A stretch of DNA of 34,789 nt from Gammaproteobacteria bacterium (GTDB lineage Bacteria > Pseudomonadota > Gammaproteobacteria > Pseudomonadales > M0112). The notes under the pieces were generated by a model that was given only the letters and a program-made list of their open reading frames with translations, searched no databases and had not been told where the DNA came from. The stretch is from the NCBI GenBank assembly GCA_006227085.1, contig SBFY01000188.1, forward strand, positions 1 to 34,789, written 5' to 3'. The translations under genes were made by a program, and so were the position numbers. Shown piece by piece: positions 19,400-29,122 of the stretch. Each line of letters opens with the position of its first letter. The stretch's first letter is position 1.

Positions 19400-20037
19400 T
19401 GTGGCTGGATAACCTCCAACATTACCTGTACATCCTGTTCACCTTGCTGGTGATTGTGGATCCGCTCGCAGCGATTCCCTTGTTTATCCATTACACGGAC
19501 GGGCAAACCCGGCAAGAACAGCGACAGATCGCCAAGGTGTGCGCAGCAGCAGTTGGCACTGTACTGATCACCAGCATTTTCCTGGGCGATCCCTTGCTGC
19601 GCTTTTTCGGCATCAGCTTGTCGTCGTTCCGGGTTGGCGCAGGCATTTGCATCCTGTTGATGGCCATTGCCATGCTCAATGCACGTTTGGGCGGTGCACG
19701 CGCAACCCCGGAAGAAAAACTCGAAGCCGAAGACAAGGACAGCGTCGCGGTGGTACCACTGGCCATCCCGATATTGGCCGGGCCAGGTGCCATCAGTAGC
19801 ATGATTGTGTATTCACACTCATTGCATCACTGGTGGGAACTCGCTGTACTGACTGGCATTGCATTACTGATTGCAGGCAGCGTGGCAATCACCCTGTTCC
19901 TGGCGGAACCGATCGCCCGTCGCGTTGGCAAGACCGGCATCAACATCGCGACGCGCATCCTGGGCTTGATACTGATGGCTGTTGCCGTGGAATTCATGGC
20001 CACTGGCCTGCGGGATTTGTTCCCCGTCTTGCAATAA
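19399..20037 (+). CDS. MarC family integral membrane protein
   Basis: LLVIVDPLAAIPLFIHYT, FRVGAGICILLMAIAML, VPLAIPILAGPGAISSMIV. Confidence 0.92.
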   Translation: MWLDNLQHYLYILFTLLVIVDPLAAIPLFIHYTDGQTRQEQRQIAKVCAAAVGTVLITSIFLGDPLLRFFGISLSSFRVGAGICILLMAIAMLNARLGGARATPEEKLEAEDKDSVAVVPLAIPILAGPGAISSMIVYSHSLHHWWELAVLTGIALLIAGSVAITLFLAEPIARRVGKTGINIATRILGLILMAVAVEFMATGLRDLFPVLQ

Positions 20038-20040
20038 CGT

Positions 20041-21249
20041 TCAGCGCAAGACCAGCATCACACATTCCACCAACAGGAATCCGCCCGCACCCAACGCGCC
20101 CGCAACAGGCACCCATAGCGGTATTTCCAACCCCGGTGATGGCCCATCGCGGCGCTTGATCACCACCAGGGCTGCATTGGCCAGTACAAACACCGCCAGC
20201 GTGATAAAACTGGTCAGCCAGGCCAAATGCACCAACTCCAGCAACAGTGACAGCAGTAACACCGCGCCACCTACCCACAAGGTTGCCCGAACCGGTGTTT
20301 GCGTACGCGTTGCCACCTCGGCCAGTGCGCGGGGCGCCAACGCACGCACGGCCATCCCGTACAAAATCCGCGATGACTTGATGACCTGTACCAAGGCGCC
20401 ATTGATTACCGCCATGGCACTGATCGCAATAATCCACACCGACCATTGCGGAAACACAGCGCTCACGACTGTTGCCACCGGCGCATCGCTATCGGCCAAG
20501 ACCTGCGGCGATGCCACACACAACGCCGCGATGGAAACCGTCAAATACAGCACCATGGAAAGCAACAATGCCAGCAAGATGCCACGCGGCATCGTGCGCA
20601 CCGGATCCTTGACCTCTTCGGCCACATTGATCATGTCCTCAAACCCGAGAAAGGCATAAAAAGCGAGAAAAGCCCCAGCGAACACCCCTTGCCAACGGAT
20701 GGCATCCGGCCACTCCGGCAACGCCAGTGGCTGCAGGCTATGGGACGCATCACCCACACCGGCAGCGGCAATCACCGCCAGCAAACCCAGCACTTCCACC
20801 ACGGTGAGGAACGCCGCAGCAGAGACCGACTCCTGGATGCCCCAAGCGGCCAATAACACCAGGCCAGCCAGCAACACACATTTGAGCAATGTCGCCGACA
20901 CGGGCCAGAGCTGCTGCACATAGCCGACCACGCCATTGATGACGGTGGCCGACGAAATAATCCCCACCGCAACGATCAACCAGCCAGTCAGTTGCGACAA
21001 CCACGGCCGCTGGAAGGCCGCTTGCACAAAGGCCGCCTCACCGGCACTCACCGGCAAGCGACTACCCAACTCGGCATAAGAGAACGCGGCTAAGCCGGCA
21101 ATCACTCCCGCCAACAGGAATGCCAACGGTGCGCCGGTTCCAGCCAGACCGGCCACCTCACCGATCAGCACATAAATGCCAGCGCCAAGGATCGTACCCA
21201 GCCCGTAAAAGACCAGGAATGGCAAGGTTAGACTACGGCGTAATCCCAT
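20041..21249 (-). CDS. APC superfamily amino acid permease
   Basis: FLVFYGLGTILGAGIYVLIGEVAGLAG, FSYAELGSRLPVSAGEAAFV, FYAFLGFEDMINVAEEVKDP. Confidence 0.93.
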   Translation of the reverse strand: MGLRRSLTLPFLVFYGLGTILGAGIYVLIGEVAGLAGTGAPLAFLLAGVIAGLAAFSYAELGSRLPVSAGEAAFVQAAFQRPWLSQLTGWLIVAVGIISSATVINGVVGYVQQLWPVSATLLKCVLLAGLVLLAAWGIQESVSAAAFLTVVEVLGLLAVIAAAGVGDASHSLQPLALPEWPDAIRWQGVFAGAFLAFYAFLGFEDMINVAEEVKDPVRTMPRGILLALLLSMVLYLTVSIAALCVASPQVLADSDAPVATVVSAVFPQWSVWIIAISAMAVINGALVQVIKSSRILYGMAVRALAPRALAEVATRTQTPVRATLWVGGAVLLLSLLLELVHLAWLTSFITLAVFVLANAALVVIKRRDGPSPGLEIPLWVPVAGALGAGGFLLVECVMLVLR

Positions 21250-21350
21250 CGCATCATCCCGTACACAAACGCCCCGCGCATGAAGAAAGCAAAACGGGGC
21301 GGCTTGCGCCTACCCCGTTTCATCTTACCCCAAGCGGTACCCCAAGGCTG

Positions 21351-21803
21351 TCAGCGGATGCTGATGCGTTTGCTCTCGGGTTTTTCCGGCACATGCTTCG
21401 GGATGGTGATGGTCAACACCCCATCCTTGAACTCGGCATCCACCTCGGATTGCTTCACATCCGAGCCCAGGCTCAGGCGGCGCAGGTAGCTGCCGTAGTG
21501 GCGCTCACGGCGAATCACCTTGCCATCCTGTTTCTCGTCGGATTCTTTCTTCGTTTCCGCCTGGATGGTCAGCACCCCGTCTTCCACCGACAGGTGGATA
21601 TCGTCCTTGCTGATGCCCGGCAAATCGGTCGTCACCACGTAGGCATCATCCTTTTCATGGATGTCCAGGCGCGGAGCAACCAGTGTCTGGGCATTCTCGG
21701 CACCGGCCTTGCGAACCGGCCAGAAGAAATCGTTAAAGAAACTGTCGGTGTCGAACAACGGGTCCAGGCCACCGAACGGGTTATCACGCTTGATCAGGCT
21801 CAT
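21351..21803 (-). CDS. Hsp20/alpha-crystallin small heat shock protein
   Basis: APRLDIHEKDDAYVVTTDLPGISKDDIHLSVEDGVLTI...DAEFKDGVLTITIPK. GAGGAGGAG ribosome-binding site. Confidence 0.95.
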   Translation of the reverse strand: MSLIKRDNPFGGLDPLFDTDSFFNDFFWPVRKAGAENAQTLVAPRLDIHEKDDAYVVTTDLPGISKDDIHLSVEDGVLTIQAETKKESDEKQDGKVIRRERHYGSYLRRLSLGSDVKQSEVDAEFKDGVLTITIPKHVPEKPESKRISIR

Positions 21804-21853
21804 GGTCTCCTCCTCTCAGGGGTTCTGGCAGGGCAACCCTGCACTTACCCCCT

Positions 21854-21883
21854 AGATAGGGGTGCCTTGGTGAGTTTCAAGGG
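21854..21883 (-). promoter_or_regulatory. Sigma32-type heat-shock promoter for the hsp20 gene
   Basis: Minus strand CCCTTGAA-N13-CCCCTATCT, close to the sigma32 consensus CTTGAA-N13-17-CCCCATNT, about 50 bp upstream of the hsp20 ATG. Confidence 0.8.
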
Positions 21884-21901
21884 CAGCGAAATTGATACGG
21901 A

Positions 21902-24900
21902 TCAACCACCAAACCCCAACCAGCCGCCATATGCCACACCTTGGTAAGGTGAAGGACTGCTACTGATTAACCCCTGACTACCCATACCAAAGGAGCTACT
22001 GGCCCAAGAAAAAGGCTGCGCGACATCCAATGAAGTAAACGATAAGCCAACGGCCCCGAACCCGGATTGCACACGGTCTCGCAGACCTCCAAAGACAGCC
22101 TCACCCGGATTACCCTGTGCCCAATAATTGCCGCCGGAAAAAGGCTTCCAATCATCCAGAACCGTGGTTAGCAAACCCGCTACCTCGGGCACACCCCATG
22201 CTTGCCACAAGTTTTCCAGCCATTGATTACTTGTCGGCAGGGCAGCTTCCCCTGCCGGCTCTTCCACTACGACTTCTACCGGATCAACACTGCCTTGTGG
22301 CCCCACACGGATATCGACCACACCCGAAGCATATTCCAGCCCATCACTGACCCGGTAAAAGAGCTGGTGCTGCCCCTCGCTGGCATGGATATTGAGCACT
22401 GCGGAGCGCGTTAACTGGACATCCAGTTCACGCGATATATCCCAGACATCCGTGACGACAAGGTAGTCACCGTCGATATCGGATGACGCCTCCAGTAACT
22501 CCAGCAATGGCAAGGAAAACTCTTGTTGCTCGCTGGTGACTGAAAAGCCGTTGGTAACAGGTGCATGATTGCTTTCCATCACAGCAGACACTGATGCTTC
22601 AATCGGGTTGGCATCTGACCATCGGCTGATGTTGTCACTGATTTGTTCAATACGGAATGCGTCATCAACAAACCAGTCGCGAATGCGCCATTGGGAATAC
22701 ATCGGGTCCGGCAATACCTCATTGACTGGCAGATTACGCATCCTGAGCAGCAGGTCATCGCCCGACCGGAGGACCTCATCAACACCCATCGCCTTAGGCT
22801 CATGGATAATCGAACTGATCAATACATCTTCACCGCCAGGATCCCGGAAATTCACCGTTGGCGGCAAACCATTCACCCATATCATGGAAAACGGTGACCA
22901 CCTGTCATCACCGTCCGTACCTACCATCTCTTGCACGGGAGACACCGGCAGCCAGTCCACCTGATCTGCACCCATTCGCATACTGATCGACTGGGCAGAT
23001 CGCATGGATCCATCGCTGTTAGCCATTAGCAACTGGTCATCGTCAGCGTAGCGCACCGACAACATCCCGTTGTGTATCCCAACAAATACCTGATCCGGCA
23101 AGACATCCCCTGAAAACAGCAATTCCACGGGGGCATCAGTGAACAACCGATCAACACCTGAGCCAGCGACCAGCTCCACTTCAACCTGGCCAGCCGTAAC
23201 TGCATAGTCCTGCTGGCCCGGAGTCATCACCAGGGTGGCAATATTCCCACCCGCATCAAGCTGTAACGATTCTGTGAATGCCGGCAAGATCCAACGACTA
23301 TCAGTCGCTGCATTCGCCACGACACGGTCATACCCCCCATCGGCGTCTTCAGTGATCACTGGTCGATAGGCACCAATGTCATACACATCATCGTCACTGC
23401 CACCCACCAACTGGTTCATGTCATCACCAGCCACCAGCCGGTCATTGCCGGAACCACCGGATAGCATCACCGGCGATGCACCACCCACCAAGGTGTCATC
23501 ACCCCAGTCACCAAAAAATTGGCCTTCACTGTTGCCGGTATACACCGTGTCATCACCGTAACCCCCATGCCAGTCATCGCCCGCATAGGCAACATCAACA
23601 AAACTGGCGAGGTCGTTGTAATCGCTGCCTTGCTGCTGCGTTTGGCTATCGCGCCGGCCTGCCAGCAAGTCTCCCAAGGCCATCGTTTCATAACCCTGGT
23701 TACCGCTATCCCAGTAATACAACTGCCAGGAAGCAGCCGCTGCCGATTCCAGCTGGATAATATCCCCGGAATAAACCGAATAAGTAATAAACACAGCCCC
23801 ATTGACCGCGTTCGCCTCGAGATCCGCCCGCTGGATACCACCTTCAAAGTACAACACGCTATCCGCATCTTCGTCGCGCAAGACATCAAAGCCATCGCCG
23901 GCAAAGAAACGGTAACGGTCTGCACCGGAACCACCTTCCAGCAAGTCACTCCCGATGCCCCCTTCCAGCCAGTCATCGCCATCACCCGCAATCAGGAAGT
24001 CATCACCCGCTCCACCAGCAAGCCAGTCATTACCGGCCTCACCATGTAGCCAGTCCCTGTCCGCATCACCATTGAGCCAATCGGCATCGGCACCGCCATA
24101 CAAAGTGTCCATGCCAGCACCACCATGGATCACATCCTGCCCGGCATCACCGTAAGCCGTATCGTTGCCAGCACCGGCTTCCAACTGGTCATTGCCAGCA
24201 CCGCCACGCAACACATCGTCATCGGCGCCACCGTCCAGCCAATCATCACCAGACCCACCGAGCAGGTGGTCTGTGCCCGCCTCACCAAACAGCCGGTCAC
24301 GGCCACCCTGCCCCGCCGACTCCAACACAGGATCATCGCCGTGCAAGTAATCATTGCCAGCGCCACCCTGCAGCAGGTCATCGCCGCCGTTGCCATACAA
24401 GGTATCCCGGCCCAGACCACCCAGCAGCACATCATTGCCATGCAAGGCCAATGGCAATTCGGCAAAAGCCACCGGATCAACGCCCTCCAGCGCACTGTTA
24501 ATGGCACTCGGGCCGAATGCGGTAAAACCATAGAGGAATGCCGATTCATCAAAAAACGGATCGCGATTGATGCGATCACCCATCAACACATCATCATCGG
24601 CACCACCGCTCAGTACGTCGTTACCAAGCTCGCCAAACAGCCAGTCATTGCCTGTGCCACCATCCAGCACATCGTTATAGGAAAGGAGCGCTGCATCACC
24701 CCAGGGTTGTAACACATCGCTGGTATCCAGCATCGCCATCAATGGCCGGAGATAGCGGAAGCGATCTTCGCCACCAACAGCCTCGTCACGCACCCATGCG
24801 TGATAGATCCCGAAACGGGAATCCCCCCACAAGTAGTCCACGCCGGCACCACCGGACAACCAGTCATCGCCGGGATTGCCATACAAGTGATCGTTATCAC

Positions 24901-27112
24901 CCTGCCCCAGCAGGATGTCTTCGCTATTGCCACCCAACAGCCAGTCATCGCCGGCACCACCATCCAGGAAATCCCTGTCCGCAGGTATGTCCTTGCCGAT
25001 GTAATCGAGGAACGACTGCGCAAAAAGAAAGTCACGGCCTTCACCGCCATACACAAAATCCGAACCGGGGCCGCCGAACAGCAAGTCCATGCCACCACCA
25101 CCTTGCAACCAATCGCGACCACTGTTGCCATGGATTTCATCATCAAGCTGGCCACCGGTAGCGAAGTCCGTCAAACGTGACCCGAAAAAATACGCTTCAT
25201 TGAGATCGCCCTCTTCCACGCGCCCCTTGGCCAGCGTTGTTTCACCATACGCTGGCGACCATTGCAGGCTGGGCTCGCCGGATAACAGGGCAATATCCTG
25301 TTCCGCTGGCTGCGCTGGATCGAAGAAAGCGTCCGCACCTTCTGCCATGGGTAGCCACAGGCTATTCGCAAAACCGTTATCCCGGTCGAGCAATAAATAT
25401 CCGCTGTCGGTCTTGAGCAGGAGTTGATGGTCGCCATCGGTCGCCGAAAGACCCGTGAACCCTGCTTTCGACGTGAGCGCGCCCAATGCATCACCAGCAA
25501 CGCGTAATTCATCACCTGTCCACAAGGTTTCGGCGTAACGATCATGACCCTCCTGATCATGATTCCAGCCCAGCTCAATCACATCCTTGCCGTGACCACC
25601 CACAAAGACATCGTGGCCATTACCGCCCGCCAGGGTGTCATTGCCATCACCGCCTTCCAGCCAGTCATTGCCATGCAGGCCATATAAGGCATCAACACCG
25701 GCTGCACCGTACAAGTGATCAGCGCCCTCGCTGCCCAATAACTTGCCACCAGCCGCAAGGTTATAGGCCACTTGCATGCCTGTGATCCCATCCACCGCTG
25801 ACGCACTGCTGAACACCCTGTTGCTGCGCAAATCCCGGAATTGGATGGCGCCCGGCAAACCGACATAGCCCGTCGCCGATGGGGTATCGCTGCGATTGGA
25901 CTGCATGAGGCCGGTATAAAAAGCACTGCGATCGCGCCAGAACATGTCACTGTATTGCTGGGGTGCATACTCCGTAGCAGATTGACGGGCGGCACCTGCC
26001 GACTCACCACCCAGCAGTGAAAATGCCTGCGCATTCATGGCGGCATACCGTGCTGCGCGACCTTCAGCCGTATCGGCATCCGCCATGGCTTGCAGCCAGG
26101 ATGCACCATGAGCCGCCATTGGCGTGATCGCGACAGCGTTGTCATAAGCCGCCAGGGCCTGGAACAGGATTTCGACATCCGTGGCAGCATCCGGCACTGA
26201 TTCCAGTCCTGCCCATGCCACCAACTGGGCATGAATGGTTTCCAGTGAGGTCGATGCCGTAGCGGAGGTCGCATCGAGGATGCGATAGATATCCTGCAAA
26301 CCTTCCGGCAGCAGCAAGGCATTATCCAGGTGCTGCAGTACGCGATAGATCGCAAGGCTTTGCACCATCTTTGCAATGGCATGGTTTTCTGACGCTGATT
26401 CCGATGCCTCGATAAACACCGGCGTCGAGCCACCCGGGCGAGCAAACCAGCCATTTTCAGCTGCCGTCAGCTCGATGCCCTTGTCCGCATAGAAGTTATG
26501 CACCTTGGCTGGATCCAGTGGCTTGTCCTGCACCAGCGGCAGGATATGGTTCAACCAAAGACGATCCAGGGGTGCAATGCCGGCACCGTTGAAGGTGTAC
26601 ACCTCCTTCACCAGTTCCGGGTATTTATAGGCCGCCAGCAAGGCAAGATGGCCACCAAGACTGTGCCCCGCAAACGTCACCTGCCCCTTGTAAGCGGCAA
26701 CCACTTGCCCGTCGTCGGTGATCAGGCCAGCGTTTTTCAGGAAACGGTCAACCGAGGAGGCCTGACCGATACGGAAGAAATCCGCGAGGAATTGCAGGCC
26801 AACGGCCAAAGAACCGTCATTGAGGATATCCATCAGCGAAGACAGTGCGTCACCACTACTGCCAAAATTGAATTCCGTGCCGCGAAAGGCAACGGTTGTG
26901 CCACCGGAAGGGGCGGTCAGGACGAAGGCGTCGAGGCCGGATAATGCATCGGCCTTATGAGTAGCCTTAAAGTTTTTGAGATAAAACTCAGCTTGTGCTT
27001 CTGAAAAATCTCTATTAATCAGCGAATTAACTATATCGCCGACTTGATCATTATATAAATCAACATACGCGGCATCAGCCAGCAAAGCAGAAAGATATAT
27101 TTTGCTATCCAT
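21902..27112 (-). CDS. Large RTX (haemolysin-type Ca-binding) protein with N-terminal class 3-like lipase domain
   Basis: N-terminal VTFAGHSLGGHLALLAAYKYPELVKEVYTFNGAGI (GxSxG) and many GGxGxDxLxGGxG repeats (e.g. GNPGDDWLSGGAGVDYLWGD). A cadherin-like segment (SSDIDGDYLVVTDVWD...FYRVSDGLEYASG) lies near the C-terminus. Confidence 0.93.
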   Translation of the reverse strand: MDSKIYLSALLADAAYVDLYNDQVGDIVNSLINRDFSEAQAEFYLKNFKATHKADALSGLDAFVLTAPSGGTTVAFRGTEFNFGSSGDALSSLMDILNDGSLAVGLQFLADFFRIGQASSVDRFLKNAGLITDDGQVVAAYKGQVTFAGHSLGGHLALLAAYKYPELVKEVYTFNGAGIAPLDRLWLNHILPLVQDKPLDPAKVHNFYADKGIELTAAENGWFARPGGSTPVFIEASESASENHAIAKMVQSLAIYRVLQHLDNALLLPEGLQDIYRILDATSATASTSLETIHAQLVAWAGLESVPDAATDVEILFQALAAYDNAVAITPMAAHGASWLQAMADADTAEGRAARYAAMNAQAFSLLGGESAGAARQSATEYAPQQYSDMFWRDRSAFYTGLMQSNRSDTPSATGYVGLPGAIQFRDLRSNRVFSSASAVDGITGMQVAYNLAAGGKLLGSEGADHLYGAAGVDALYGLHGNDWLEGGDGNDTLAGGNGHDVFVGGHGKDVIELGWNHDQEGHDRYAETLWTGDELRVAGDALGALTSKAGFTGLSATDGDHQLLLKTDSGYLLLDRDNGFANSLWLPMAEGADAFFDPAQPAEQDIALLSGEPSLQWSPAYGETTLAKGRVEEGDLNEAYFFGSRLTDFATGGQLDDEIHGNSGRDWLQGGGGMDLLFGGPGSDFVYGGEGRDFLFAQSFLDYIGKDIPADRDFLDGGAGDDWLLGGNSEDILLGQGDNDHLYGNPGDDWLSGGAGVDYLWGDSRFGIYHAWVRDEAVGGEDRFRYLRPLMAMLDTSDVLQPWGDAALLSYNDVLDGGTGNDWLFGELGNDVLSGGADDDVLMGDRINRDPFFDESAFLYGFTAFGPSAINSALEGVDPVAFAELPLALHGNDVLLGGLGRDTLYGNGGDDLLQGGAGNDYLHGDDPVLESAGQGGRDRLFGEAGTDHLLGGSGDDWLDGGADDDVLRGGAGNDQLEAGAGNDTAYGDAGQDVIHGGAGMDTLYGGADADWLNGDADRDWLHGEAGNDWLAGGAGDDFLIAGDGDDWLEGGIGSDLLEGGSGADRYRFFAGDGFDVLRDEDADSVLYFEGGIQRADLEANAVNGAVFITYSVYSGDIIQLESAAAASWQLYYWDSGNQGYETMALGDLLAGRRDSQTQQQGSDYNDLASFVDVAYAGDDWHGGYGDDTVYTGNSEGQFFGDWGDDTLVGGASPVMLSGGSGNDRLVAGDDMNQLVGGSDDDVYDIGAYRPVITEDADGGYDRVVANAATDSRWILPAFTESLQLDAGGNIATLVMTPGQQDYAVTAGQVEVELVAGSGVDRLFTDAPVELLFSGDVLPDQVFVGIHNGMLSVRYADDDQLLMANSDGSMRSAQSISMRMGADQVDWLPVSPVQEMVGTDGDDRWSPFSMIWVNGLPPTVNFRDPGGEDVLISSIIHEPKAMGVDEVLRSGDDLLLRMRNLPVNEVLPDPMYSQWRIRDWFVDDAFRIEQISDNISRWSDANPIEASVSAVMESNHAPVTNGFSVTSEQQEFSLPLLELLEASSDIDGDYLVVTDVWDISRELDVQLTRSAVLNIHASEGQHQLFYRVSDGLEYASGVVDIRVGPQGSVDPVEVVVEEPAGEAALPTSNQWLENLWQAWGVPEVAGLLTTVLDDWKPFSGGNYWAQGNPGEAVFGGLRDRVQSGFGAVGLSFTSLDVAQPFSWASSSFGMGSQGLISSSPSPYQGVAYGGWLGFGG

Positions 27113-27128
27113 GACAAATCCTTTTGTC
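27113..27128 (-). promoter_or_regulatory. Small hairpin presenting the Shine-Dalgarno in its loop before the RTX lipase ATG
   Basis: Minus strand GACAAA-AGGA-TTTGTC immediately followed by ATG. Confidence 0.5.
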
Positions 27129-27137
27129 TAAATGGTT

Positions 27138-27794
27138 TTAATGAAAGACTTTATCTAGCAGCGATGAATCCGTAAGGCCACCTTTCTCATAATAAGTGTT
27201 TACACATACCCTGCTTCCGTAATCTTTTCCAAGCCCATAATCTTTCGGGATAAAGCTAAAAAGATTTTTTCTCAGGAGAACTTCACTCGTATTTGAATCA
27301 ATAACTTCAAATTTACTCTTTTGTATCGCTGAGCTTATCTCCTTATCAATAACATCTACCCTGAAATCAGATCTCACCCGATACCTGAATTCTTCTTCCA
27401 TCGGCAGTAGCTTGACGCATTGTTTTTCGAAAAACGTCTTGTTCTTTCGCAACAAAACACGCCCCTCGATTTCGTTAAAACATGCCGGATCGCCTTTGAG
27501 CCCTTTTTCATAGACATAACAGCCAGGCGGCTTGCGATCCGGGAAATAACCAAAGTAGCTTTTATTACAGAACCCCAAGCGTTGGAGCGACTGACTATCA
27601 ATCAGGGTTATGGCGCAAGTTGTATTGCAGCTATCCCATTCATAAAAAACCTCATCTGCCTGCACGGTCTTGTAGACATGCAGGCCGGATTCGGCCTCAC
27701 AAAGTTCCAGGAACTGGCGGTAATCGTCCCGCACAAACAGACTGCAGCCCAAGGCCAGTGCGGCCACAGCCGATATCACCCATACCCGTTTCAT
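27138..27794 (-). CDS. Cys-rich exported protein / possible lipoprotein of unknown function
   Basis: MKRVWVISAVAALALGCSLF signal with possible lipobox; about nine cysteines; 25 bp upstream of the RTX lipase gene on the same strand. Confidence 0.65.
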   Translation of the reverse strand: MKRVWVISAVAALALGCSLFVRDDYRQFLELCEAESGLHVYKTVQADEVFYEWDSCNTTCAITLIDSQSLQRLGFCNKSYFGYFPDRKPPGCYVYEKGLKGDPACFNEIEGRVLLRKNKTFFEKQCVKLLPMEEEFRYRVRSDFRVDVIDKEISSAIQKSKFEVIDSNTSEVLLRKNLFSFIPKDYGLGKDYGSRVCVNTYYEKGGLTDSSLLDKVFH

Positions 27795-27928
27795 TCCGGT
27801 CTCCAGCACAGGAAAACCGGTATCTTAGTCAGCGATACGCTGCTGTCTGTAGGAAATATCGCAAATTGATTGCGGCCAATAGCTGGGCGAATTGTTATTG
27901 TGGCGTGATGCGGACTGGGCATTTATGG

Positions 27929-27948
27929 ATTCCCGCCTTCGCGGGAAT
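27929..27948. repeat. Dispersed palindromic repeat, copy 2 (ATTCCC-N8-GGGAAT)
   Basis: ATTCCCGCCTTCGCGGGAAT, within GGATTCCCGCCTTCGCGGGAATGACGG. Confidence 0.8.
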
Positions 27949-28042
27949 GACGGAGGGAGCACGTCGGTTCACTTGTCCATTTTGACGGCCTGGAACACCC
28001 TATCCAGAAAAGCCCTATCAACAGGAATGCGGTTCGATAGCT

Positions 28043-29119
28043 TCAGCGGACAGGCACCTTCACCACTTCCGCCTCGATCGCGCCCGGCATAGCCGCCACT
28101 TGCAGCCAGCGGAAGTAGATAAAGCCGTGCTCATGGCCGGCGGTTTCCAGCCAGTTGGGCTTGCCGGGGTCGCTGTGGGCGATGATCAATTCCCAGCTGC
28201 CGTCGTCGTTCAATTCCACATCCTGGTCTGACAGGGCGCACTGGAAATAGCGGAAATCAAAGGTCTGCATGCAGCTGTTCCACAAATGGCAGCTCCAGTA
28301 CAGGCAATCGGGCGATGTGCCGCGCAGGATGAGCGCTTCATCGGGCTTCAGTTTGAAGAAGCCGAAGCTGTGGATGTTATCGGGCGTGGACCAATGCCCC
28401 GTTGAGGCGCTGGCCTGGAACGGCGGGCACGGCTGGTTGTAGGCGGCGATATCATCGGGCCACGGGATCGGGCTCATCGCAAACCACCCTTTCAGGAAGC
28501 TCACCAGCGACTGGATGCGCCGGGCCATGCTGGCAGCGCTTTCCGGCGCGGGCGGGCTCAGGCCGGCAACGGGTTCAATCAGCAGCAGCGCTTCGGTTTC
28601 ATATTCGATGGCGTGGAAATACTGGCGCACGATCAGGCTGTGCGTGTCTGGCTTCAATGCGATGACATTGCCGGTTTTGCCTTCGGGTTGTGTGGTCAGC
28701 AGCAATTCAAAATCGCCGTCTTCGTCAAACACCATCTGGCTGTGGTTGAGGTTGACGTGGATGTCGACTTTCTCGGCGCTGGCACCGCCATAGGTGGTGA
28801 ACGCGAGGTAGCAAGTGTCAGCCTTGTTGCCGGTAATACGGTAGTCGCGGTCACCACACAGCGGCGCGAAGTCATACAGGGCGTGGGCGTTGTCGCCACC
28901 CATTTTGCGCCAGGGATAGACAATGCGTGAAAACCGCGGGCGTTCGGGATCGTTATCGAGGTACAGGTCAATGCCGATCGCCGTCAAATCGAGGATGTGG
29001 CGATAACCTTCAGCAAGATCGATATCATCGCGCTGGTTACGCTCATTCAATAACTGCTGGCCAGCAGTTTGCAGCAGGGCTATCAGTTCGTTGAAGGCTT
29101 GTGTGTCGGCACGACTCAT
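28043..29119 (-). CDS. DUF1214-like domain protein
   Basis: 358-aa soluble protein; NIHSFGFFKLKPDEALILRGTSPDCLYWSCHLWNSCMQTFDFRYFQCALS is reminiscent of DUF1214 proteins. Lies 3 bp after the sulfotransferase gene. Confidence 0.7.
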   Translation of the reverse strand: MSRADTQAFNELIALLQTAGQQLLNERNQRDDIDLAEGYRHILDLTAIGIDLYLDNDPERPRFSRIVYPWRKMGGDNAHALYDFAPLCGDRDYRITGNKADTCYLAFTTYGGASAEKVDIHVNLNHSQMVFDEDGDFELLLTTQPEGKTGNVIALKPDTHSLIVRQYFHAIEYETEALLLIEPVAGLSPPAPESAASMARRIQSLVSFLKGWFAMSPIPWPDDIAAYNQPCPPFQASASTGHWSTPDNIHSFGFFKLKPDEALILRGTSPDCLYWSCHLWNSCMQTFDFRYFQCALSDQDVELNDDGSWELIIAHSDPGKPNWLETAGHEHGFIYFRWLQVAAMPGAIEAEVVKVPVR

Positions 29120-29122
29120 ACG

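Noticed and set aside
23376-25785. Many overlapping plus-strand ORFs and DNA-level repeats within the RTX gene, CRISPR-like at first glance
   Set aside because: The periodicity reflects the nonapeptide GGxGxDxLx repeats encoded on the minus strand; repeats are degenerate with no uniform spacers.
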